Shown here piece by piece: positions 53,887 to 62,163 of a stretch of DNA of 64,000 bases. The translations under genes were made by a program, and so were the position numbers. Within the stretch, counting starts at the first letter, position 1. Each line of letters opens with the position of its first letter. The notes below the pieces were generated by a model. That model did no database searches, had not been told where the DNA came from, and saw only the letters and a list, made by a program, of their open reading frames with translations. Origin of the DNA: Rhodopseudomonas pentothenatexigens (GTDB taxonomy: Bacteria > Pseudomonadota > Alphaproteobacteria > Rhizobiales > Xanthobacteraceae); the NCBI RefSeq assembly GCF_900218015.1, contig NZ_UFQQ01000005.1, positions 62,001 through 126,000 of the forward strand, written 5' to 3'.

Positions 53887-55239
53887 ATGAACAACGACCA
53901 GCTCCTCAGCCGGATATCCGACTACTGCCGTCAGGCCGGAATGGCCGAGACGACGTTTGGGCGGCGGGCGGTGAACGACGGCAAGCTGGTGTACCGGCTG
54001 CGCGAAGGAAAACGGATTACGCTGGATACGTTGGAGCGGATCGAGGCGTTTGTTGCTGCTGGGCTGGGCGTTGCGCCGCCGCCCAGGGGGCTGGTGGTGC
54101 CGCTGGAGCGGCGCGACCCGCGCAGCAACTTCCGGTTCTTCGAGAACCGCCAGAAATATCTATTGTTCGTACACACTTGCGGGGAAAAGCGGGTGGTGGC
54201 GGACCGCGTCGCGCTGGAGCTCGCCAACATCCACCCGCGCCCGCCCGCCCTGCGCGTGTTCGATGCGGGCTGCGGCGACGGCACGGTGCTGGCGCGCGTG
54301 CTGCGCGCGATGCATGGGCGGTTTCCGCAAGTCCCGTTCTACGTCTCCGGCAAGGAGCTCAGCGTCGAGGACTTGCGGCTGACGCTCGACAAGGTCCCGG
54401 ACCGATTGTTCGAGCATCCGGCCTCGGTGTTCGTGTTCACCAACATGAACTACGCCGAGGCGCCGTGGCTGACGCCGGCCTCCTCGGCCGCCGCCGCCGG
54501 GATGATCTGGCACGAGGTGGCGCTGCGCGGCGGCTCCTCGGGCGAATTCGAAACCCAGATCGCCGAGCTGGCGCCGTTCCTGCAGGACAATTGGCGCGCC
54601 AATGTCAGCCCGCGCACCGGGATGCCGGTGTACGAGCGCCCGGTCGCGATCGTGCTGTACCGCGAGGACCACCGCTTCCTGCTCGACGCGGTGATCCCGC
54701 GCGCCGGCCGCACCGAGGCCAATTTCGACCTGATCGTCGCCTCGCAGCCGTACCGGGCGAAATCATCCGTCAACTTCCGCGCCAAGCGGATCATCGCGCC
54801 GCTGGCCCGCGCGCTGCGCCCCGGCGGCCGGCTGATCGGCATTCACTCCCACGGCCACGATCCCGGATTGGAAATCGTCCAATCGATCTGGCCGGACGAG
54901 AACCCGTTCTCGGTCAGCCGCCACGAATTGTTGCGCGCGGTCAAATACGAGCTCGGCTCGGCTGGTAGAGACCTGAACTTCAACGCCTATGCCGATAACC
55001 GCTCGATCTTTCGCTACGACATGGAGGCTTTGCCCAATGAGGTCACCGGACCGATCGGCAATTCGACGGCCTTTGCAGCATGGAATGCCGCGGTGTATGT
55101 CGCGCAGATCGAGGACGACCGGATCACCGAGGTGACCCGGGACGGCCAGTACCTGGAAGCCACCAGAGAGGTTTTGCGCAAGCACAGCGGTCTCTGGTTC
55201 AACGACGAATCCTACGTCATCTCGCGCAGGCGCGACTGA
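53887..55239 (+). CDS. Fusion: XRE-like N-terminal domain and class I methyltransferase
   Basis: Residues 1-60 (LLSRISDYCRQAGMAETTFGRRAVNDGKLVYRLREGKRITLDTLERIEAF) resemble the small helix-turn-helix proteins found near metK in rhizobia. Residues 80-440 are a methyltransferase: LRVFDAGCGDGTVLARVLRA is the SAM loop, and LRPGGRLIGIHSHG is the late motif. The gene precedes metK by 63 bases, in the same direction. It may be a SAM-responsive regulator or a methyltransferase tied to the cycle. An alternative start, TTG 53869, adds six residues and is not preferred. Confidence 0.7.
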   Translation: MNNDQLLSRISDYCRQAGMAETTFGRRAVNDGKLVYRLREGKRITLDTLERIEAFVAAGLGVAPPPRGLVVPLERRDPRSNFRFFENRQKYLLFVHTCGEKRVVADRVALELANIHPRPPALRVFDAGCGDGTVLARVLRAMHGRFPQVPFYVSGKELSVEDLRLTLDKVPDRLFEHPASVFVFTNMNYAEAPWLTPASSAAAAGMIWHEVALRGGSSGEFETQIAELAPFLQDNWRANVSPRTGMPVYERPVAIVLYREDHRFLLDAVIPRAGRTEANFDLIVASQPYRAKSSVNFRAKRIIAPLARALRPGGRLIGIHSHGHDPGLEIVQSIWPDENPFSVSRHELLRAVKYELGSAGRDLNFNAYADNRSIFRYDMEALPNEVTGPIGNSTAFAAWNAAVYVAQIEDDRITEVTRDGQYLEATREVLRKHSGLWFNDESYVISRRRD

Positions 55240-55248
55240 CATCTTCTG

Positions 55249-55288
55249 GATAGCTATCTTTCACGAAAACACCGCCGGGGTCCGGCGG
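55249..55288 (+). promoter_or_regulatory. Palindrome and hairpin in the metK leader
   Basis: GATAGCTATC (55249-55258) is a perfect 10-base palindrome. CCGCCG and CGGCGG (55272-55288) form a 6-base hairpin ending three bases before the AAGGGG ribosome-binding site (55291-55296) and the metK ATG at 55303. The first could be an operator, the second could affect translation. No known SAM riboswitch pattern was recognised. Confidence 0.35.
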
Positions 55289-55302
55289 ACAAGGGGTTGG
55301 TG

Positions 55303-56499
55303 ATGCGCGCGTCTTATATGTTCACGAGTGAGTCCGTGTCCGAAGGTCATCCGGACAAGGTCTGCGACCGGATCTCGGACGAGATCGTCGATCTGTTCTA
55401 CCGCGAGGGGCCGAAGGCCGGCATCGATCCGTGGGCGATCCGTGCCGCCTGCGAAACGCTCGCCACCACCAACAAGGTGGTGATCGCCGGCGAGACCCGC
55501 GGCCCGGCCTCGGTCACCAACGAGCAGATCGAGCAGGTGGTGCGCGACGCCATCAAGGACATCGGCTACGAGCAGGACGGCTTCCACTGGAAGACCTGCG
55601 ACATCGAGATCCTGCTGCATCCGCAGTCGGCCGACATCGCCCAGGGCGTCGACGCGCTGCAGCCCGGCACCAACAAGGAAGAGGGCGCCGGCGACCAGGG
55701 CATCATGTTCGGCTACGCCACCAACGAGACCCCCGATCTGATGCCGGCGCCGATCTTCTACGCCCACAAGATCCTGCGGCTGATCTCCGAAGCCCGCCAC
55801 TCCGGCAAGGAGAAGGTGCTCGGCCCGGACTCCAAGAGCCAGGTGACGATCCAGTACGAAAACGGCAAGCCGCAATACGTCCGCGAGATCGTGGTGTCGC
55901 ATCAGCATCTGGTCGAGGACATGAGCTCGAGCCAGGTCCGCGACTGCGTCGAGCCCTATGTGCGCCAGGCGCTGCCCGACGGCTGGATCACCGACAAGAC
56001 GATCTGGCACATCAACCCGACCGGCAAGTTCTTCATCGGCGGCCCGGACGGCGACTCCGGCCTGACCGGGCGCAAGATCATCGTCGACACCTACGGCGGC
56101 GCAGCCCCGCATGGCGGCGGTGCGTTCTCCGGCAAGGACCCGACCAAGGTCGACCGCTCGGCGGCCTACGCGGCGCGCTACCTCGCCAAGAACGTGGTCG
56201 CCGCGGGCCTCGCCGACAAGTGCACCCTGCAGCTCGCCTACGCGATCGGCGTGGCGCGGCCGCTGTCGATCTACATCGACACCCACGGCACCGGGAAGGT
56301 GTCCGAGGACAAGCTCGAGACCATCGTGGCCGAGGTGATGGACCTGACCCCGCGCGGCATCCGCTCCCATCTCGACCTCAACAAGCCGATCTACGCCCGG
56401 ACCTCGTCCTACGGTCATTTCGGCCGCACCCCGGACGCCGACGGCGGCTTCTCCTGGGAGAAGACCGATCTTGCCGACGCCATGAAGCGTGCGGTGTAA
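55303..56499 (+). CDS. metK: S-adenosylmethionine synthetase
   Basis: MetK makes S-adenosylmethionine from ATP and methionine. [22 protein letters not shown] holds the ATP-binding His (GHPDK at 15-19), and [23 protein letters not shown] is the phosphate loop; [12 protein letters not shown] is also intact. The length, 398 residues, is standard. The ATG at 55303 is preferred over the in-frame TTG at 55297 and GTG at 55300. It lies in one direction with the HTH-methyltransferase and ahcY genes, consistent with a SAM-cycle operon. Confidence 0.97.
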   Translation: MRASYMFTSESVSEGHPDKVCDRISDEIVDLFYREGPKAGIDPWAIRAACETLATTNKVVIAGETRGPASVTNEQIEQVVRDAIKDIGYEQDGFHWKTCDIEILLHPQSADIAQGVDALQPGTNKEEGAGDQGIMFGYATNETPDLMPAPIFYAHKILRLISEARHSGKEKVLGPDSKSQVTIQYENGKPQYVREIVVSHQHLVEDMSSSQVRDCVEPYVRQALPDGWITDKTIWHINPTGKFFIGGPDGDSGLTGRKIIVDTYGGAAPHGGGAFSGKDPTKVDRSAAYAARYLAKNVVAAGLADKCTLQLAYAIGVARPLSIYIDTHGTGKVSEDKLETIVAEVMDLTPRGIRSHLDLNKPIYARTSSYGHFGRTPDADGGFSWEKTDLADAMKRAV

Positions 56500-56531
56500 G
56501 TGAGAAAGTAAGCCCAAAGTCGGCGTCTTCA

Positions 56532-56555
56532 CCTCTCCCCGCGAGCGGGGAGAGG
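56532..56555. repeat. Perfect hairpin repeat between metK and ahcY
   Basis: CCTCTCCCCG and CGGGGAGAGG form a perfect 10-base stem with a CGAG loop. Similar CCTCTCCCCGC elements are common in Bradyrhizobium-like genomes by recollection. There is no T-run, so it is more likely a repeat or message-stability element than a terminator. Confidence 0.7.
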
Positions 56556-56639
56556 GAGCGCAAATGCACTGCCTCAAACTGCCCGATTCAGTTCGTAGTG
56601 CTCATTTCGACTGACACAGACATCAGGAAACCCATCCGC

Positions 56640-58049
56640 ATGACCGCCAAGTTCACCGACTACATCGTCAAGGACATCGGCCTCGCCGATTTCGGCCGCA
56701 AGGAGATCTCGCTGGCCGAGACCGAAATGCCCGGCCTGATGGCGACCCGCGAGGAATACGGCCCCAAGCAACCCTTGAAGGGCGCCCGCATCGCCGGCTC
56801 GCTGCACATGACGATCCAGACCGCGGTGCTGATCGAGACGCTGACCGCGCTCGGTGCCGAGGTGCGCTGGGTGTCGTGCAACATCTACTCGACCCAGGAC
56901 CACGCCGCCGCCGCGATCGCCGCCGCCGGCATTCCGGTGTTCGCCGTCAAGGGCGAGAGCCTGACCGAGTACTGGGACTACACCGCCAGGCTGTTCGACT
57001 GGTCGGACGGCGGCACGCCGAACATGATCCTCGACGACGGCGGCGACGCCACGATGTTCGTGCATCAGGGCCTGCGCGCCGAGCAGGGCGACGCGATGTT
57101 CCTCGATCAGCACAACAGCGAGGAGGAGCAGGTGTTCTACGCGCTGATCAAGCGCATCCTCAAGGAGAAGCCGAAGGGCTACTTCGCCAAGCTCGCCGAG
57201 AACATCAAGGGCGTGTCGGAAGAGACCACCACCGGCGTGCACCGGCTGTACGACATGGAGAAGGCCGGCAAGCTGCTGTGGCCGGCGATCAACGTCAACG
57301 ATTCGGTGACCAAGTCGAAGTTCGACAATCTCTATGGCTGCCGTGAATCGCTGGTCGACGGCATCCGCCGCGGCACCGACGTGATGCTGTCCGGCAAGGT
57401 CGCGATGGTCGCCGGCTTCGGCGACGTCGGCAAGGGCTCGGCCGCGAGCCTCCGCCAGGCCGGCTGCCGCGTGATGGTGTCGGAAGTCGATCCGATCTGC
57501 GCCCTGCAGGCGGCGATGGAAGGCTATCAGGTGGTGACCATGGAAGACGCGGCGCCGATCGCCGACATCTTCGTCACCGCCACCGGCAACAAGGACATCA
57601 TCACCATCGACCACATGCGCGCGATGAAGGATCGCGCCATCGTCTGCAACATCGGCCACTTCGACAACGAGATCCAGGTCGCGCACCTGAAGAACCTGAA
57701 GTGGGACAACATCAAGCCGCAGGTCGACGAGATCACCTTCCCGGACGGCAAGCGGATGATCCTGCTGTCGGAAGGGCGCCTCGTGAACCTCGGCAACGCG
57801 ATGGGACACCCGAGCTTCGTGATGTCGGCGTCGTTCACCAACCAGACGCTGGCGCAGATCGAGCTGTTCCAGAACCAGGGCAAGTACGACAAGAAGGTCT
57901 ACGTGCTGCCCAAGACGCTGGACGAAAAGGTCGCCCGCCTGCACCTCGCCAAGATCGGCGTCAAGCTCACCGAGCTGCGCAAGGACCAGGCCGACTACAT
58001 CGGCGTCAAGGTCGAAGGCCCGTTCAAGGCGGATCATTACCGGTACTGA
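56640..58049 (+). CDS. ahcY: S-adenosylhomocysteine hydrolase
   Basis: AhcY converts S-adenosylhomocysteine to adenosine and homocysteine, removing the product inhibitor of methyltransferases. The NAD-binding GFGDVGKG lies at about 259-266, with [30 protein letters not shown] before it; the adenosine site ETGLHMT-like segment reads [11 protein letters not shown]. The protein is 469 residues, ending KADHYRY, the invariant C-terminus. It is downstream of metK by 140 bases and ends at a strong terminator. A large methyltransferase load in the glycan cluster raises the demand for this enzyme. Confidence 0.97.
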   Translation: MTAKFTDYIVKDIGLADFGRKEISLAETEMPGLMATREEYGPKQPLKGARIAGSLHMTIQTAVLIETLTALGAEVRWVSCNIYSTQDHAAAAIAAAGIPVFAVKGESLTEYWDYTARLFDWSDGGTPNMILDDGGDATMFVHQGLRAEQGDAMFLDQHNSEEEQVFYALIKRILKEKPKGYFAKLAENIKGVSEETTTGVHRLYDMEKAGKLLWPAINVNDSVTKSKFDNLYGCRESLVDGIRRGTDVMLSGKVAMVAGFGDVGKGSAASLRQAGCRVMVSEVDPICALQAAMEGYQVVTMEDAAPIADIFVTATGNKDIITIDHMRAMKDRAIVCNIGHFDNEIQVAHLKNLKWDNIKPQVDEITFPDGKRMILLSEGRLVNLGNAMGHPSFVMSASFTNQTLAQIELFQNQGKYDKKVYVLPKTLDEKVARLHLAKIGVKLTELRKDQADYIGVKVEGPFKADHYRY

Positions 58050-58060
58050 TAGTTCAAGGC

Positions 58061-58088
58061 GTCATGGCCGGGCTTGACCCGACCATCC
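58061..58088. repeat. Partial dispersed repeat
   Basis: GTCATGGCCGGGCTTGACCC followed by GACCATCC is a truncated copy of the GTCATGGCCGGG family, located between the ahcY stop and its terminator. Confidence 0.65.
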
Positions 58089-58102
58089 ATCGAGACGACG
58101 AA

Positions 58103-58131
58103 GCCCCGGAGCGATGCTCCGGGGCGTTTTT
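58103..58131 (+). terminator. Intrinsic terminator of ahcY
   Basis: GCCCCGGAGC and GCTCCGGGGC form a perfect 10-base stem with a GAT loop, followed by GTTTTT. This is a textbook Rho-independent terminator and marks the boundary to the accessory region. Confidence 0.92.
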
Positions 58132-58234
58132 GCCCCTTCTTGTTTGTGCCACGATTGGGCTACTGCTGAGTGCTTGTTTGAGTAGTGTCGCGCTCGTGTG
58201 GAAGAAAGTGGCGAAATTTATCTCGTTGCATCAG

Positions 58235-59383
58235 TCAAAGAATTATCTTGCCGTCCGAAGGGTTGGCTGCGGCTGATTGTAAGTCCGAGATGATCTGTGC
58301 CTTAAGTGCCTTAAGCGGTCTGTGGTACCGCCCAGCTAATCGAAGCATGAAGCTCTCACTGAATGCGATGAGGCCGGATGACACCAATTCAATCCGTCTT
58401 CTAATCCGCCTTAGATCGTCTTCGGTTGCCATGGCTTCGAAGATTGTGTATTCGGGAACAATGTGGTCTCTCCATAATTCCGGTGAATTCTCGTAACGCA
58501 ATTTTTGACTCGGAGGACATAGAAAAATCAACTTAACGCGTTGATGTGTGGTCTTTCTAATGCTCTGGTACATGCGCTTTGAAATGGGTGGAAATCCTGA
58601 AAAGAGAGCTATCCCGGTCTTTTTGCTATCCTGCATTTCGCGGCCAAGTACTTGCGCGAACGTGGTTTGCATTGCTCTTTTGTCTTGAAGGCACTCCTGG
58701 ACTTTTTGTTGGATGCGACTGACTGTCTCGCGGTTCGATAGATAGGGGTAAACTCCGATCTCCTCGGATGAGTTATTCTGAAGAAGTGTTTCGAAGAAAT
58801 GCTCTTCAATTGTTGTTGAGTTTTCTGGTCTGACATTCGATCGAGGCTTATCGAAGCCGGAGTAGAACCATACGAATCGTTGTCGTGGTACAACTGATAG
58901 TGGCCCAGAAAGATCATTATAGCGGGAGCAAAGGGCTTTAGTTATAAATCTTTGCTCGGCCGAGCTTTCATAGAAAGCCATGATTGGCGCTGTGTTATCA
59001 GTTGTGCTTCGAACGAGTTCGCTAATTGTCCAGTCGTTGTTTGCGTAATTCACAACGGCCTGCACTGCGGCGGCGCGGGCATTCGATTTTTGTACTTTAA
59101 TGGTCCGTCGAGTCGACGGTTCTAGTCCTTGGTGAGTCATCACCTCTGAATGTAGGGCGCCGATAATCTTCTTGCATCGAATCTTCGACAGATCGGCGCC
59201 GCTAATTGTCGCCCCAGTCAAATCCAAAACGTCCGCTTCCAGCGTTCCAAAATCGACGTTTGTAAGATCGCAATTCCGTAGATCTTTCGCAGGATCAAGT
59301 TCGAAGTATTTCAGCAGCTTTGCAAAATTATCCTCTTCCATCGCCAACAAGGAGAATAGAGCGTTTATCGATTCATTTGTCAC
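58235..59383 (-). CDS. Unknown protein with pentapeptide-repeat segment
   Basis: The 382-residue product starts with GTG at 59383, eight bases after GGGAG. Residues 34-70 show a five-residue period (LRNCD LTNVD FGTLE ADVLD LTGAT ISGAD LSKIR), a short right-handed pentapeptide coil. The rest, about 310 residues, is a soluble mixed fold without motifs I recognise; RFVWFYSGFD, GIALFSGFPPISKRMYQSI and VKLIFLCPPSQKLRY are distinctive segments. The gene overlaps its upstream partner by 11 bases and is relatively AT-rich, indicating transfer. No function can be assigned. Confidence 0.7.
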   Translation of the reverse strand: MTNESINALFSLLAMEEDNFAKLLKYFELDPAKDLRNCDLTNVDFGTLEADVLDLTGATISGADLSKIRCKKIIGALHSEVMTHQGLEPSTRRTIKVQKSNARAAAVQAVVNYANNDWTISELVRSTTDNTAPIMAFYESSAEQRFITKALCSRYNDLSGPLSVVPRQRFVWFYSGFDKPRSNVRPENSTTIEEHFFETLLQNNSSEEIGVYPYLSNRETVSRIQQKVQECLQDKRAMQTTFAQVLGREMQDSKKTGIALFSGFPPISKRMYQSIRKTTHQRVKLIFLCPPSQKLRYENSPELWRDHIVPEYTIFEAMATEDDLRRIRRRIELVSSGLIAFSESFMLRLAGRYHRPLKALKAQIISDLQSAAANPSDGKIIL

Positions 59384-60194
59384 TGGACAATCTCCCTGTC
59401 AGTGTCGAGATCCAGCCTATGATCGAAGATGAGGCGGTCTTTTCAGGTATTTGATTTATCTCCCTGAGATGTCTCGCAAGAAGTAGCCTCGCAATAGCAA
59501 TCTTGTTGGGAGACCTCTTCAGTCGATCGAAAATTGTTTGGGGGGCCTCAAGATCGACAATGACAATATCTTTTGGCTGGAAAGCAAGAGTGCCTGTTAT
59601 GGTTATAGTCGGAGCAGTGACGGTCATTTTGCAAAGTGATTCATCGCCGCAATATCGTGATTGCATGTAGTTGTCGGAAGTTGCGGAGAATTGCCATCTG
59701 TTCCCCGGCATCGCTAGAACGGGTTCCTGCTGGGAATCGGATGTAAGAGTCTCTGTAGATGCCATCTTGGTATTTCGATCTATCTTTCCATCGATGCCAA
59801 TTGTCGTATCTGCGGATGCAGACATGTTATTTGTGCTGGCCTTCGCGCCGAAGGCAGACTGAGCGCCTGCATGCAGTTCGCTCATTCTCTCGAGTGTCCG
59901 CTGCAATTGAGTCCTTACGGCGTGGGGCTTCTTGTCTCCGAATCTAGACGAAGATGGATCAATTTCGCATCCCTTCGTCGCAAGACCGAGGGTTGCCCTC
60001 GATAAGCCTATCTCGACCGACTGCGACCAATCTTCTGAAGACAATACCATTGTGCCGAAGCGGACGTCTGCGCCAAGGTGAAAGTCGTATTCGTGTGCTC
60101 CCTGGGGTGCGAAGAGTACTACTTCTAGTAGCTCTTCACATCCCGGTTGAGGTATTTGTTCGAGCGTAATTGCTTTGGGGGTCTTAGTCTTCAA
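59373..60194 (-). CDS. Unknown protein, partner of the pentapeptide-segment gene
   Basis: The 273-residue protein starts with TTG 60194, eight bases after GGGAG. The N-terminal half is beta-rich (LLEVVLFAPQGAHEYDFHLGADVRFGTMVLS), the middle Ser/Thr-rich (STNNMSASADTTIGI), and the C-terminal part contains a helix RSPNKIAIARLLLARHLREI and WISTLTGRL. No signal peptide or membrane helix is evident. It is the first gene of the two-gene unit, and both are lower in GC than the surrounding DNA. I recognise no domain. Confidence 0.65.
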   Translation of the reverse strand: MKTKTPKAITLEQIPQPGCEELLEVVLFAPQGAHEYDFHLGADVRFGTMVLSSEDWSQSVEIGLSRATLGLATKGCEIDPSSSRFGDKKPHAVRTQLQRTLERMSELHAGAQSAFGAKASTNNMSASADTTIGIDGKIDRNTKMASTETLTSDSQQEPVLAMPGNRWQFSATSDNYMQSRYCGDESLCKMTVTAPTITITGTLAFQPKDIVIVDLEAPQTIFDRLKRSPNKIAIARLLLARHLREINQIPEKTASSSIIGWISTLTGRLSSDK

Positions 60195-60253
60195 GTCCTT
60201 AGCTCCCTTGAGAGGAACAACAAAATGGGGCCTTAGGGCGGGTAGGCCCTTAG

Positions 60254-60287
60254 CTCGTAGGGCGGATTAGCTCGTAGGGCGGATTAG
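60254..60287. repeat. Tandem duplication of 17 bases
   Basis: CTCGTAGGGCGGATTAG occurs twice back to back (60254-60270, 60271-60287). The second copy opens the dispersed repeat at 60274-60365. It looks like slippage or a partial insertion of the same element. Confidence 0.85.
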
Positions 60288-60365
60288 CGAAGCGTAATCC
60301 GCCGTCGCGCCGAGACAAGCGCTGCGGCGGTTCGGCGGGTTACGTCTTAGGCTAACCTGCCCTAT
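60274..60365. repeat. Dispersed repeat, GTAGGGCGGATTAGC type
   Basis: Left half GTAGGGCGGATTAGCGAAGC then GTAATCCGCC forms a hairpin (GGCGGATTA/TAATCCGCC). The right half GGCGGGTTACGTCTTAG then GCTAACCTGCCCTA forms a second one. It lies upstream of the unknown two-gene unit and just after the HNH gene stop. Confidence 0.8.
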
Positions 60366-60375
60366 GAAAAATACA

Positions 60376-60957
60376 CTATTTCAAAGTAGAGTTGCCGTAG
60401 AGAGCCCACCATCGTGGTTTTTGACTATCGTTCAGGCGTCGCTTCCATTCTGTTTGTTGCTTTTGCAGCGCTGCTTCCTCTTCGCTCGTCCAAGCGATCC
60501 AGTCCTGCTCAAGCGCAGCCTCGCAAAACATCTTCAACTCCATAGGCGTGAAATTGCTCTTCAATCGATTGGCCTTATGCGAGATGACCCAGACATTCCC
60601 CTTGATATAGCCGAGGTGAGGATCTTTGCGATCGAGCGTCGGAGAATTGTCGATGGATTGGCCTATGCCGACCTTGAATGGAACGCGACGCAGGGGGCAG
60701 ACCTTCGGGATCTCGATATCCCTAACATCAATATCGAAATTTATGGAGAGCCGCCTCGCTCGCCGACGCGCGCTGTTGAGAAGCCGAGTGACCACTTCAG
60801 AGTAGTCATCGATATATTCACTGACCCAGTAATCGGATGCACTTAGCGTTTTGACCTTGTCTTCGACATTCCACCCTTTCGCCTCCCAGGACGTGGCTAG
60901 ATCATGGTGCAGCTTGTGCAGGGGGCGCCATCCGCGGGTTGTGTTGATATGGTGCAT
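60376..60957 (-). CDS. HNH-type endonuclease-like protein
   Basis: The 193-residue protein has SARRRARRLSINFDI followed by the zinc-like CPLRRVPF and then SPTLDRKDPHLGYIKGNVWVISHKANRLKSNFTP. The pattern CPLLGIPF...PSLDRIDPxxGYxxGNVxxISxxANxLK is typical of phage-encoded and free-standing HNH nucleases. Homing or phage defence are both possible. It is transcribed leftward and lies exactly between two same-type repeats (60274-60365 and 60981-61073), suggesting that it moved with them. Whether the active-site His is intact is unclear, as the first His of HNH is not obvious. Confidence 0.75.
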   Translation of the reverse strand: MHHINTTRGWRPLHKLHHDLATSWEAKGWNVEDKVKTLSASDYWVSEYIDDYSEVVTRLLNSARRRARRLSINFDIDVRDIEIPKVCPLRRVPFKVGIGQSIDNSPTLDRKDPHLGYIKGNVWVISHKANRLKSNFTPMELKMFCEAALEQDWIAWTSEEEAALQKQQTEWKRRLNDSQKPRWWALYGNSTLK

Positions 60958-60980
60958 TGATGACCTCGTCTCGCGCAGTC

Positions 60981-61073
60981 CGTATGGCGGATTAGCGCAG
61001 CGTATCCGCCGCTACGTCGACACAAGCACTGCTGATGTTTGGCGGGTTGGGCCTTCGGTGAACCTGCCCTACG
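60981..61073. repeat. Dispersed repeat, GTATGGCGGATTAGC type
   Basis: GTATGGCGGATTAGCGCAGC with GTATCCGCC, then GGCGGGTTGGGCCTTCGGTG and AACCTGCCCTAC. It is the second copy of the family, with a one-base difference in the left hairpin, and lies upstream of the HNH gene start. Confidence 0.78.
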
Positions 61074-61262
61074 ATGGCACCTCTTCAAATCGAAGCGGTC
61101 AAGGCTCGCTCGTCTGCTGCTGGCGGCGGAGCCTTAAAGATGTGCCCGAATGACGCGGGGAGCCGCCCAAGTCGTTGATTCTGGATCGTGCTGCTCCAAT
61201 TACGGCAATCTAGATTATTGCCACGGCGAGAGTTATCCTGATCGCAATGGAGTGAAACAGCC

Positions 61263-61724
61263 ATGACCGACGATCTGGGCGTCGTGGACGGTGACCTGGA
61301 AACGCCGGTCACCAAGGAAGACGTTGAAAAGCGTGTCCAAGATTGGAAGAATCGCCTGAGTGACTTGTTTCGACGAGTGAGCGATTGGGCGCGAGAGAAC
61401 GGATGGCAGGTTAACGATAGCGGTGAGGTCTCGATGCATGAAGAACTCATGCAGCGGTTCAATCTCCCTGCGACGGGCCAGCCGACACTCCGTTTGGACG
61501 GAGAGCGCGGTTACGCGCTGTTCAAGCCGAAGGGATTGTGGGTGATCGGTGCCAACGGTCGGATCGATCTCTACACGTCGAAGGGCATATTCATCATCGT
61601 CGATTTGGCAGAAAGCGGGACCGCTCCGCGTTGGACGATTTTTCGAACGAATTCAAAGCGTGAAGGTGAACCCTTTTCACCGGAATTATTAACGAACCTC
61701 GTTTGCGATGGACAAGCTTCCTGA
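61263..61724 (+). CDS. Unknown protein, first of a HEPN-like pair
   Basis: The 153-residue protein is acidic at its start (MTDDLGVVDGDLETPVTKED), then a helical segment VEKRVQDWKNRLSDLFRRVSDWAREN, then beta strands GYALFKPKGLWVIGANGRIDLYTSKGIFIIVDL. A GGAGTG ribosome-binding site precedes the ATG by 8 bases. Its 3' end overlaps the next gene by 17 bases. Small proteins in this position commonly act as antitoxins, but I see no MNT or other known antitoxin motif. Confidence 0.65.
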   Translation: MTDDLGVVDGDLETPVTKEDVEKRVQDWKNRLSDLFRRVSDWARENGWQVNDSGEVSMHEELMQRFNLPATGQPTLRLDGERGYALFKPKGLWVIGANGRIDLYTSKGIFIIVDLAESGTAPRWTIFRTNSKREGEPFSPELLTNLVCDGQAS

Positions 61725-62163
61725 AATCAAAGCCAGCTACGATTGGTTCTTCGCTTGTTACCAGGCCGAAACCGCAGAGCGAGCGAGAAGCAGTGATATT
61801 GCCGCCATCGATCGAATGGAAGTGAGGCGCGACATGTTGGAGCGCGCCGCGTTTGTGCTGATGTTCGGTCAGTTCGAGAAGGCGGTGAATTCGAAATTCG
61901 AAGAAGCGGTCGACGCGAGGATCGGCAACCCCGACTGGAATGGTCGCCGCGGTTGGGACACTCCCTCGTTGAAAGGCAATAAGGTGCCGTTCGACACAAA
62001 GCTCGCGATGGTGTTGGACAGCCGGTCCCCGTCGTTCAGGCGTATCTTGCAAACTTACGCGATACGCAATCATTGCGCTCATGGCGGAACCACCAACGCC
62101 GTCGGCTCCATCGATGCGCTCGAAGCAGAGCTCTATCGCTGGTATTCCGAGCTGCGGAGTTGA
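61708..62163 (+). CDS. HEPN-like protein (possible RNase toxin)
   Basis: The 151-residue helical protein contains LERAAFVLMFGQFEKAVNSKFEEAV and, near the end, TYAIRNHCAHGGTTNAVG. R-x4-H in RNHCAH is the catalytic signature of HEPN RNases (Rx4-6H), found in toxin-antitoxin pairs, abortive infection proteins and CRISPR effectors. No second domain is present. It is cotranslated with the upstream unknown gene. The fold assignment is inferred from the motif and helical pattern only. Confidence 0.6.
   Translation: MDKLPEIKASYDWFFACYQAETAERARSSDIAAIDRMEVRRDMLERAAFVLMFGQFEKAVNSKFEEAVDARIGNPDWNGRRGWDTPSLKGNKVPFDTKLAMVLDSRSPSFRRILQTYAIRNHCAHGGTTNAVGSIDALEAELYRWYSELRS

Noticed and set aside
55240-55302. 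SAM or SAH riboswitch before metK
   Set aside because: The 63-base leader holds one short hairpin and one palindrome only, with no match to the conserved cores of SAM-I, SAM-II, SAM/SAH or SAH riboswitches that I know.
56500-56639. SAH riboswitch before ahcY
   Set aside because: The gap is dominated by a CCTCTCCCCG hairpin repeat; no riboswitch core is seen.
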